Source: Chloroflexota bacterium (GTDB lineage: Bacteria > Chloroflexota > Limnocylindria > Limnocylindrales > CSP1-4). Taken from it: a stretch of DNA of 7,383 nt. Made by a program: the position numbers and the translations under genes. The notes beneath the pieces are model-generated. The model made no database searches, was not told the origin of the DNA, and saw only the letters and a program-made list of their open reading frames with translations. This document shows positions 1-5,172 of this stretch, piece by piece. Location: the NCBI GenBank assembly GCA_013696945.1, contig JACCXQ010000341.1, positions 1 to 7,383 on the forward strand, written 5' to 3'. Position 1 is the stretch's first letter. Every line of letters starts with the position of its first letter.

Positions 1-49
1 CGTCGAGGAGATGATCGTTCGATTCATCGGGATACCTCGCGTAGATGCA

Positions 50-81
50 GCGAAACGGCCCGGGAGGACGGGCCGCTTCGC
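50..81 (-). terminator. GC-rich hairpin downstream of the lipoprotein gene
   Basis: The arms GCGAA-A-CGGCCC (50-61) and GGGCCG-C-TTCGC (70-81) pair over 11 bp with one A/C mismatch around an 8-nt loop. The hairpin begins about 30 nt after the lipoprotein stop codon (111-113), so it fits a transcript 3' end. No T-rich run follows on the minus strand, so a classical intrinsic terminator is not proven. The rest of 1-110 shows no gene that I can support. Confidence 0.5.
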
Positions 82-110
82 CGAATGAGGGATGTGCGAT
101 GGATGTGCGA

Positions 111-301
111 CTAGAAGTCGTCGGGCAGGGCTCCGACGATGCCGCTGGCGAGCGGGTCGCCGAGCATCTGCATGTGCATCGCCGCGTCACGGTCCGCCTG
201 GGCTGCCGCTGCGGCATCCCCTGAGGACTGTGCATCGATGATCGCCTTGGTGGTCAGGACGTGCTCGGTGATGAGCTCCGATAGCGTCTCTTCGGGAAGC
301 C
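111..301 (-). pseudogene. Out-of-frame 3' end of the tandem-domain lipoprotein gene
   Basis: This is the true 3' end of the lipoprotein gene, displaced by one reading frame. Read in the shifted frame from about 301 down to the TAG at 111-113, it gives a peptide matching the end of the first domain copy. It includes LITEHVLTTKAIIDAQ and MHMQMLGDPLASGIV, which align with LITDHVLQTKAVLDAQ and AHMQMMGDALAGAIV in copy 1. The slip lies in the CTTCCC stretch at 294-301, where one base appears to be missing. Restoring it gives a 458-residue protein. Either a real disabling mutation or an assembly/sequencing indel is possible. The preserved similarity shows that any loss is recent. Confidence 0.8.
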
Positions 302-1486
302 CGTCGCCCCGGCCAGGAAGGCCGCGAACTCCGGCACGTACGTTTCGGTCAGGTCCGTGACGGCCTGATCCTGCATGGCCATGTCGCCCATGGCCACACC
401 GGTGGTGTAGTCGACGAAGAACCCGTTGTGGGCGCTCCAGATGCGGTTGAACTCGTCTTCCGCGTCGGCGCCGAAGAGCTGGCCGATGGCCGCGCCCAGG
501 TCGGTACCGTTGGTGTTGAGCGCCTTTCCGGCCGCCATGAACTCACCCGAGCGCTCGCCCAGGGCAGAGCCCGTCGCGAAGCTGACCAGGTAGAGGTGCT
601 CCTGGAGGAGCTGGTTCAGCGCGACGCGCAGACCAACGGCGGGGGCGTCCGGATCGCCCGCGAATGCGGCCGGATCGCCTTCGACGATGGCGCCGGCGAG
701 TGCATCGCCCATCATCTGCATGTGCGCGTATGCGGCGCGGGTGGCGGCGTAGGCGGCCGCCCAGTCTTTGGAAGCCTGCGCGTCCAGGACCGCCTTGGTC
801 TGGAGCACGTGGTCAGTGATGAGCGACTCCACCGCGTCCTGCGGCAGGCCGGTGGCGCTCACGATGAGGGTCGTGAACTCCGGGACGTAGATGGTGGTCA
901 AATCCTCGACCGCACCGTCGGCCAGGGCCTGGTCGTCGCTCGCGACACCGGTCGTGTAGTCGACGAAGAACCCGTTGTGGGCACTCCAGATGCGGTTGAA
1001 CTCGTCTTCCGCGTCCGCGCCGTAGACGGAGCCGATCATGGCGCCGAGCTCTGTGCCGTTCGTGTTGAGGAGCGTGCCATAGGCGTCGAACTCCTCGGTG
1101 CGGCCGCCGAGGGCGGCGCCAGTCGCCTTGGCCACCAGCATCAGGTGCTCGCCGAGGCGGATATCGAGCGTTGTGCGAAGGTCGGCAGCGGCGCTGTCGA
1201 CGTCTCCACCGCCGGCGCCCGTGCTGGGCTCCGTGCTGGGTGCATCGCTAGCACCATGGGTGGGCTGTTCGCTGGCCGCCGCGGAAGGCTCCTCGCTGGC
1301 CGCCGCGGAGGGCTCTTCGCTGGCAGCTTGGGAGGGTTCGGCGCTCGCCGGACCGGAGGTCATCGGTGCGCCACTGGTCGATGGGGTGCCGGTCGCCTGA
1401 GGCGCTCGGGTGGCGCTCGGGTTGCCGCATGCGGCGACGACGAGGGCGACCATCAGGGCGAGGGCCGTGTTTCTACGGACGGACAT
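254..1486 (-). CDS. Exported lipoprotein with two His-rich helical domain repeats (frameshifted near its 3' end)
   Basis: This is a predicted surface lipoprotein. Residues 1-20 form a signal peptide ending in lipobox VAAC, with Cys20 the lipidation site. Residues 21-96 are a Pro/Ser/Ala/Thr-rich linker containing EEPSAAAS units. Two copies of one domain follow, at about 103-275 and from 286 on, with a period of 183 residues. Each copy carries EHL, NTNGT, a WSAHNGFFVDY segment and AHMQM-type motifs, so four His positions recur per copy (H114/H297, H170/H353, plus two whose partners lie past the frameshift). I recall this helical domain from Bacillota and Chloroflexota proteins often labelled as having a copper amine oxidase N-terminal region; that label says little about function. 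The His/Met pattern permits metal binding, which is inference. ATG at 1486 is preferred over the upstream in-frame start at 1603 because it opens the signal peptide and has AAGGAG 5 nt before it. The open frame ends artificially at 254, after a slip at 294-301; the natural end is 111. Confidence 0.85.
   Translation of the reverse strand: MSVRRNTALALMVALVVAACGNPSATRAPQATGTPSTSGAPMTSGPASAEPSQAASEEPSAAASEEPSAAASEQPTHGASDAPSTEPSTGAGGGDVDSAAADLRTTLDIRLGEHLMLVAKATGAALGGRTEEFDAYGTLLNTNGTELGAMIGSVYGADAEDEFNRIWSAHNGFFVDYTTGVASDDQALADGAVEDLTTIYVPEFTTLIVSATGLPQDAVESLITDHVLQTKAVLDAQASKDWAAAYAATRAAYAHMQMMGDALAGAIVEGDPAAFAGDPDAPAVGLRVALNQLLQEHLYLVSFATGSALGERSGEFMAAGKALNTNGTDLGAAIGQLFGADAEDEFNRIWSAHNGFFVDYTTGVAMGDMAMQDQAVTDLTETYVPEFAAFLAGATGFPKRRYRSSSPSTS
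1269..1340 (-). repeat. Three tandem 24-bp units in the lipoprotein linker
   Basis: Three 24-bp units begin at 1269, 1293 and 1317, each starting TCGCTGGC on the plus strand. The first two are nearly identical and the third has diverged. They encode eight-residue EEPSAAAS-like units in the flexible linker between the lipid anchor and the first folded domain. Such in-frame units expand or shrink by slippage without breaking the frame. Confidence 0.75.
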
Positions 1487-1491
1487 GGGTA

Positions 1492-1497
1492 CTCCTT
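1492..1497 (-). promoter_or_regulatory. Ribosome binding site of the lipoprotein gene
   Basis: The minus strand reads AAGGAG, then TACCC, then ATG at 1486. This near-consensus Shine-Dalgarno site at a 5-nt spacing decides the start codon against the longer in-frame alternative at 1603. Confidence 0.8.
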
Positions 1498-1582
1498 GGA
1501 GGCGTGCTGGTAAGAGCGTTGGGGAGCAGCCACGGCTGTGCTCCGCTCGCCCTGTATACGGGCGGGACGCCGCGCCGGATGG

Positions 1583-1609
1583 TTGGCGACGGGTCGTTCG
1601 CATTACAGT
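1583..1609 (+). promoter_or_regulatory. Possible leaderless promoter of the GNAT gene
   Basis: TACAGT at 1604-1609 fits a TANNNT -10 box and ends 6 nt before the GTG at 1616. A weak -35 (TTGGCG, 1583-1588) lies 15 bp upstream. There is no convincing Shine-Dalgarno site before the GTG, which fits a leaderless transcript. The box lies in the 129-bp gap between the divergent lipoprotein and GNAT genes. It is prediction by eye only. Confidence 0.35.
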
Positions 1610-1615
1610 CGGGGC

Positions 1616-2584
1616 GTGAACATCCCTGGCCTCTCGATCCGACCGTTCACCCCCGAGACCGACTATCCCCGCCTGGCCGAGCTGATCACCTCGTCACATC
1701 TGGCGGATGGGATCGACTACCTGCCGACCGCCGACAACCTGCGCATCGACTACGAGCACACCGAGGGCATGGACCCCAAGCTCGATGTCCTGCTCGCGGA
1801 GGTAGAGGGGCGGCTCATCGGCTTCGGACAGGTCCAGCGCGACATCCGTGAGGGCACACAGATGCACTGGACGTTCGGGACAGTCCTTCCCGAGTATCGA
1901 AGGCGCGGCCTCGGGCGCGCGATCCTGCACGCAAACGAGGCACGGTTGCGCGAGATCGCGTCAGGGTTCGAGGCTGGGGAACGGGCGTTCTGCTCGTTCT
2001 TCGACGACAAGGTCACGGGCGCGCTCGAGCTCTTCACGTCGGAGGGCTACCGGCCGACTCGCTGGGGCACGACGATGCAACGCACCGGGCTGGAGGACGT
2101 CGTCGAGGTGCCCCTTCCCGAGGGCCTCGAGGTGCGGCCCGTCCGACCGGAGGATCACCGAGTGATCTTCGATGCCGACAACGAGGCGTTCCGCGACCAC
2201 TGGGGACATCGCGAGGCGACCGACGACGACTTCGCTCGGACCTTTAGGATGCCCGAGCTCGATACGTCTCTCTGGCGCGTGGCGTGGGACGGAGATCAGG
2301 TCGCTGGCGTCGTGAAGTCGTGGATCTGGCGCGAGGAGAACGAGAAGCTAGGCGTGCGGCGCGGCTGGCTCGAGCACATCTCGGTCCGCCGGCCGTGGCG
2401 CCGCCGAGGGTTGGCCAAGGCGCTCATCGCCTCAGCCTTGATCGGGCTGCGGGATGCCGGCATGGACGAGGCGATGCTAGGGGTCGACATGGAGAACCCG
2501 AGTGGCGCGGTGGGTCTCTACGAGTCCGTGGGTTTCCGGGTGAAGGATCGCGGGACGCACTACCGCAAGGAGTGGGTGGAGTAG
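1616..2584 (+). CDS. Tandem-domain GNAT-family N-acetyltransferase
   Basis: The predicted product is a 322-residue cytoplasmic acyl-CoA-dependent acetyltransferase made of two GNAT domains in tandem. Domain 1 covers about 6-155 and has the acetyl-CoA pyrophosphate loop in VLPEYRRRGLGRAIL (90-104, R95xxG98xG100). Domain 2 covers about 171-322, with VRRPWRRRGLAKALI (257-271, R262xxG265xA267) and the motif-B region ENPSGAVGLYESVGF (293-307). Both cofactor loops look intact; in many double-GNAT proteins one half is degenerate. The arrangement resembles mycothiol synthase-like proteins, but nothing here fixes the substrate. I chose the GTG at 1616 because the domain begins just after it (SIRPF). 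The 26 upstream in-frame residues from ATG 1538 look non-homologous and cross the putative promoter. Confidence 0.85.
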   Translation: MNIPGLSIRPFTPETDYPRLAELITSSHLADGIDYLPTADNLRIDYEHTEGMDPKLDVLLAEVEGRLIGFGQVQRDIREGTQMHWTFGTVLPEYRRRGLGRAILHANEARLREIASGFEAGERAFCSFFDDKVTGALELFTSEGYRPTRWGTTMQRTGLEDVVEVPLPEGLEVRPVRPEDHRVIFDADNEAFRDHWGHREATDDDFARTFRMPELDTSLWRVAWDGDQVAGVVKSWIWREENEKLGVRRGWLEHISVRRPWRRRGLAKALIASALIGLRDAGMDEAMLGVDMENPSGAVGLYESVGFRVKDRGTHYRKEWVE

Positions 2585-2690
2585 CGACGGTCAGGGGCGC
2601 GGCGGTGGCGGAGGCCGGCGGTCGGCGGAGGCCCGCGGTGGGGGGGCGCGGCGATGACGGGGGCGGCGATGGCGGGGGGCGGCGGTGATG
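2585..2690 (+). other. Strongly G-skewed non-coding tract after the GNAT gene
   Basis: The plus strand is dominated by GGCGG-type units, with runs of 7 G (2640-2646), 5 G (2659-2663) and 6 G (2674-2679). The 12- and 10-nt loops are longer than classic quadruplex loops, but the 7-G run could donate two tetrad strands. I see no gene and no simple stem-loop. It may act as the GNAT 3' region, since no hairpin terminator is visible there. Confidence 0.4.
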
Positions 2691-2699
2691 ACACCCTGC

Positions 2700-2722
2700 C
2701 CTACGCGCATCGACGCATAAGC
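2700..2722 (+). repeat. Dispersed intergenic repeat, copy 1
   Basis: This copy is identical over 23 bp to copy 2 and contains the core ACGCGCATCGACGCATAAG (2703-2721). It lies 115 bp after the GNAT stop codon. The centre forms an imperfect dyad (TACGCG, CATCGA, CGCATA). The family has five copies in this window, all outside recognised domains. Confidence 0.9.
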
Positions 2723-2842
2723 TGGCCCGAGGCTGGCTGGGCCGTGGACCATCGAGCGAGACACCACCGAGCGGGACCTCGTCGGGGGCACCATCGCGGG
2801 CTGGATCTCCGACGGGCGGGTCTTCCGCCGGGCAGTCTGTGT

Positions 2843-2865
2843 CCTACGCGCATCGACGCATAAGC
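2843..2865 (+). repeat. Dispersed intergenic repeat, copy 2
   Basis: A 23-bp exact match to copy 1 in the same orientation, 143 bp further on. The similarity stops within a few bases on either side, so the unit is short and is not part of a longer duplication. Its last two bases begin the outer arm of the hairpin at 2864-2919. Confidence 0.9.
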
Positions 2866-2919
2866 CGATGCCACAGTCGCAGGCGGTCCGCGGATGCCGA
2901 CTGCCGGCCGAGCATCGGC
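2864..2919 (-). terminator. Nested hairpin just after the HTH gene stop
   Basis: The outer arms GCCGATGC (2864-2871) and GCATCGGC (2912-2919) are perfect 8-bp complements. Inside them CAGTCG (2874-2879) pairs with CGACTG (2898-2903). The structure starts 6 nt after the HTH gene stop codon (2926-2928, minus strand), so it is a plausible transcript end. No T-run follows; the next minus-strand bases belong to repeat copy 2. Confidence 0.45.
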
Positions 2920-2925
2920 GACACA

Positions 2926-3258
2926 TCAGTCGAGGTGGTCAAGGAGACGTGACAACGCGGTGGGCATCACCGGTCGCGGGCTGCCCGGCGGTCGCCAGCT
3001 GCAGACGTGATCGTGGGGACAGGAGCCGAGCGGGAATGCATTGCCCAGCGCGGAGCCCAGCAGGACGACCTTGTACAGCGCCGCGTTGGGTGCACGGGCG
3101 TTCTCGATGCGGGAGATCATCGACTGGTCGACTTCGGAGAGCCCTTCGAGCTGCATCTGACTGACCGCTGCCCTCCCCCGCGCGGCCCGGAGCGCCGCCC
3201 CGAACGCATCGAGGCCAGGTTGCGACCGCCAACCGCCCGGCGGGGGTGTGAGTGGCAT
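2926..3258 (-). CDS. Small XRE-type helix-turn-helix DNA-binding protein
   Basis: The 110-residue product looks like a small transcription factor. Residues 19-75 fit the XRE/Cro-cI fold: FGAALRAARG is helix 1, VSQMQLEGL and QSMISRIENARAP are the helix-turn-helix (about 32-57), and LYKVVLLGSALG follows. After the domain comes CPHDHVC (80-86), a Cys-x-His-x-His-x-Cys cluster that could bind a metal. The tail (90-110) shows no domain. The ATG at 3258 gives a short disordered lead and has no good Shine-Dalgarno site, so the true start could be further in. The gene sits alone between the 3' ends of two convergent genes, bracketed by two pairs of inverted repeats. A 9-bp inverted repeat just upstream is a candidate autoregulatory operator. 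The target is unknown. Confidence 0.75.
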   Translation of the reverse strand: MPLTPPPGGWRSQPGLDAFGAALRAARGRAAVSQMQLEGLSEVDQSMISRIENARAPNAALYKVVLLGSALGNAFPLGSCPHDHVCSWRPPGSPRPVMPTALSRLLDHLD

Positions 3259-3263
3259 ACCGT

Positions 3264-3310
3264 GAGTGAAGCATGGCGACCTTATCGCCGGCTCTACCCG
3301 AGCTTCACTC
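3264..3310. promoter_or_regulatory. Inverted repeat upstream of the HTH gene (candidate operator)
   Basis: GAGTGAAGC (3264-3272) and GCTTCACTC (3302-3310) are perfect 9-bp inverted arms whose centres are 38 bp apart. The near arm ends 5 bp before the HTH start codon at 3258. A smaller 5-bp stem (GGCGA 3275-3279, TCGCC 3285-3289) sits inside. Position and symmetry suit a dimeric regulator binding its own control region; an RNA hairpin in the leader is the alternative. Confidence 0.5.
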
Positions 3311-3337
3311 CCGATCGTTCTCCGACAAGCGGGCGTC

Positions 3338-3357
3338 TATGCATCGATGCGCGTGGG
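3338..3357 (-). repeat. Dispersed intergenic repeat, copy 3
   Basis: On the minus strand this reads CCCACGCGCATCGATGCATA, differing from the consensus at the third base and at the GAC/GAT position; the base after it is G instead of A. It is the most diverged copy but contains the perfect palindrome GCATCGATGC. It lies 80 bp upstream of the HTH start. Confidence 0.8.
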
Positions 3358-3405
3358 TCGCAGGAAGGCACCGCCGACGCGAAGGCATCGGGCGATGTGG
3401 ATCGC

Positions 3406-3428
3406 CTTATGCGTCGATGCGCGTGAGG
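3406..3428 (-). repeat. Dispersed intergenic repeat, copy 4
   Basis: The minus strand carries the exact 19-bp core ACGCGCATCGACGCATAAG (3424-3406), with one extra C before it compared with copies 1 and 2. It lies 38 bp beyond the stop codon of the propeller gene. Copies 3 and 4 point in the same direction, 68 bp apart. Confidence 0.9.
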
Positions 3429-3439
3429 ACTGGGAGGCA

Positions 3440-3476
3440 CACCCGGCCGGAAGCCCCGATCGCCGGCTACCGGGTG
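3440..3476 (-). terminator. Hairpin spanning the stop codon of the propeller gene
   Basis: CACCCGG (3440-3446) pairs with CCGGGTG (3470-3476), and CCGG (3447-3450) with CCGG (3463-3466). The only bulge, CTA at 3467-3469, is the complement of the TAG stop codon. No T-run follows. Eleven paired bases at the exact gene end suggest a 3'-end structure. Confidence 0.4.
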
Positions 3477-5089
3477 CGGTTGAACCAGGCGCCACCCGGG
3501 CCGACCCAGCTGAAGCCCTCGCCCCAGACCGCGATCGTCTCGCCCCGGTTCGTGATGGCCAGCTCGCCGTAATCGCCGTAGACCTCCATGAAGCCCAGCC
3601 CCGTCTTGTAGTCGGCGCCTGAGGCCCGATCGGAGATCCGAACCGGCGCGCTCCAGGTGTCACCGCCGTCGGTGCTCCGCAGGTACCAGACGTTCCACGC
3701 GTCGTGATCCCCGTTGCGCGTCTGCATGTACCAGAGGCGAACGTCGCCACGCCCGACGGCCTCGATGGCGGGCGATGTCGCGACCTCGCCGGCTGCCGAG
3801 AGCCGCACTCGGTCGGACCAGGTCTGCCCGTCATCGTCGGACGTGCGGAACCAGATCTTCTGTGGTCCGCCAGGTGTCGTCGCGCCGTCGTAGGTGAAGT
3901 AGAGACGTCCGGTCGCGTCGCCGGCGAGTGCCGTGTGACCGTTGTAGAAGTCGCTCGAGCAGCCCTCGGCGACGCAATCCTCGCCCAGCTCCACCTCATC
4001 GACGCGTACCCGATCCCACGTCGCGCCTCGATCCTCCGACACGAACGCGTGGTGCCGGACGACGCCCTCGGGCGCGCCACCGGGGCCGGTGTAGCTGATG
4101 CTGCTCTCGGAGAAGACCGCCGTGCCCTCCGGTGTGACGGCGCTATCGAACGCGAAGTAGTAGCGGTCGCTCTGCGCGACCAGCGTCTGCGTCCATGTCC
4201 GACCCCGATCGTGCGAGACGGCGATCCACGGATCCCCGCCCGTCGGGCCGTTCCACGAGACGTAGACGTCGCGACCGTTTGCGCTGGAGGTCATGGTCGG
4301 CTTGTCGTTCCATCGGACGTCGCCGTAGGTGGGGACGGGCTCGGTCCACGTCCGGCCGTGGTCGGTCGACCGTGAGAACACCACGTGGAAGTCGTTCATC
4401 CAGACCGCGTAGACGTGGCCGTTGTCCGGGACGACCTCGATGATCGGGTCGAATTGGCCCTTGGGGCCGTCCTCGCAGCGACAGATGGGGCGCCCGTTGC
4501 TCCATGTTCGACCGCCGTCGCGTGAGATCTCAAGCGCGATGTACGGCGTCGGGCACTTCCGGCACGACTCCCGCTCCTCGTATCGCGTGACGAGGATGTA
4601 GACGTAGGGGGCGTTCGAGTCGGCAGCGACGGCCGGCTCCCAGTCGTCCGTTCCGACCTTCACGATCCGTTCGCCGGCCCAGCCGGGTGCCACTGCGCCG
4701 GTGAGTGGCTCGCGCGAGCCGAAACGCCCCTCGGCGATGGCCTGGCGAAGCGCCTCCAGCCGCTTCTCGGTCCCCTCGCGCTGCTCCTCGAGCTCCTCGT
4801 CGCCGCCGCGATCCTCTCCACCGGCCGGCTCGTCACCGCGGGCGGGCGCGGGAGCAGGCAGGCCTGCACCTGTTCCCCCGAGTCGAGCGTCGGCCGTGTG
4901 GGTCGAGGTGGGCACGGGCGGGAAGGCCGATGTCGGAGCAGGTGCCACGAGGGTCGGAGAAGGTGCGGGTGCGGCGAGCCCCGTTGAGGGCGCGTTCGGG
5001 CGCGTGTTCCCGTCAAGCACGACAGCGAGGCCGATGACAGCGACGACGGCACTGGCCAACAGCGCGGCGATGCTCCTGGACCTGGGCAT
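3467..5089 (-). CDS. Exported Asp-box (sialidase/BNR-like) beta-propeller protein
   Basis: The 540-residue product has an N-terminal membrane segment (about 7-26) with no lipobox Cys, so it is a secreted or membrane-anchored protein. A Pro/Ala/Thr-rich linker (30-95) and a short charged, coiled-coil-like helix (96-121) follow. The rest is a propeller with six Asp boxes (SxDxGxTW) at 189-196, 241-248, 292-299, 351-358, 417-424 and 472-479, one per blade as expected for a six-bladed sialidase fold. Asp boxes are structural; I cannot identify the full arginine triad and other catalytic residues of true sialidases, so enzyme activity is unproven. Six cysteines come as pairs (C176/C179, C203/C205, C372/C377), fitting disulfides outside the cell. 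ATG at 5089 has GGAGGA 5 nt upstream, which favours it over the ATG at 5116. The gene diverges from the OsmC gene. Confidence 0.85.
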   Translation of the reverse strand: MPRSRSIAALLASAVVAVIGLAVVLDGNTRPNAPSTGLAAPAPSPTLVAPAPTSAFPPVPTSTHTADARLGGTGAGLPAPAPARGDEPAGGEDRGGDEELEEQREGTEKRLEALRQAIAEGRFGSREPLTGAVAPGWAGERIVKVGTDDWEPAVAADSNAPYVYILVTRYEERESCRKCPTPYIALEISRDGGRTWSNGRPICRCEDGPKGQFDPIIEVVPDNGHVYAVWMNDFHVVFSRSTDHGRTWTEPVPTYGDVRWNDKPTMTSSANGRDVYVSWNGPTGGDPWIAVSHDRGRTWTQTLVAQSDRYYFAFDSAVTPEGTAVFSESSISYTGPGGAPEGVVRHHAFVSEDRGATWDRVRVDEVELGEDCVAEGCSSDFYNGHTALAGDATGRLYFTYDGATTPGGPQKIWFRTSDDDGQTWSDRVRLSAAGEVATSPAIEAVGRGDVRLWYMQTRNGDHDAWNVWYLRSTDGGDTWSAPVRISDRASGADYKTGLGFMEVYGDYGELAITNRGETIAVWGEGFSWVGPGGAWFNRTR

Positions 5090-5094
5090 CTCTC

Positions 5095-5100
5095 TCCTCC
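5095..5100 (-). promoter_or_regulatory. Ribosome binding site of the propeller gene
   Basis: The minus strand reads GGAGGA, then GAGAG, then ATG at 5089. This strong site selects the start against the in-frame ATG at 5116, which has no such site. Confidence 0.8.
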
Positions 5101-5115
5101 GAACGGGCGCCGACA

Positions 5116-5144
5116 ACGCTAGTCTCGTCCGAGGATCCGGTCAA
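5116..5144 (-). promoter_or_regulatory. Sigma-70-like promoter of the propeller gene
   Basis: On the minus strand, TTGACC (5144-5139) is followed by a 17-bp spacer and TAGCGT (5121-5116). This is the best housekeeping-type promoter in the window and would give a leader of about 20 nt containing the Shine-Dalgarno site. It lies in the gap shared with OsmC, so the two genes may influence one another. Confidence 0.6.
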
Positions 5145-5159
5145 TCACGATTGGCACCC

Positions 5160-5165
5160 AGGAGG
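5160..5165 (+). promoter_or_regulatory. Ribosome binding site of the OsmC-family gene
   Basis: AGGAGG lies 7 nt before the ATG at 5173, a full-consensus Shine-Dalgarno site that fixes the start. Confidence 0.85.
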
Positions 5166-5172
5166 AGCCACG

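Noticed and set aside
428..1513. Long plus-strand open frame (361 codons) opposite the lipoprotein gene
   Set aside because: It mirrors the lipoprotein codons on the other strand, has Arg/Gly/Val-rich low-information translation and no recognisable domain. The minus-strand gene has a signal peptide, a Shine-Dalgarno site and internal domain repeats.
2640..2679. Canonical G-quadruplex
   Set aside because: Three G runs are separated by 12- and 10-nt loops, longer than the usual limit, so only a weak or unusual quadruplex could form.
2688..2720. Ten-codon mini-frame MTPCPTRIDA ending in repeat copy 1
   Set aside because: It has an ATG but only a G-rich run upstream with no clear ribosome site, and equivalent starts are absent at the other copies.
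2700..3428. CRISPR array formed by the short repeats
   Set aside because: Repeats occur in opposite orientations with spacings of about 120, 470 and 50 bp and no regular spacers; no cas gene is present.
3994..4010. Further partial match to the repeat (CATCGACGCGTA) inside the propeller gene
   Set aside because: It shares only about 12 bases with one mismatch and is explained by the coding sequence (VRVDEVE). Similar GCGCATCGAC pieces at about 1741 and 6414 encode Arg-Ile-Asp in real domains.
3337..4080. Minus-strand open frame of 247 codons overlapping the propeller gene and ending in PTRIDA
   Set aside because: It is a shadow frame of the propeller gene with Arg/Ser/Thr-rich translation. 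Its ending is only the stop supplied by repeat copy 3.
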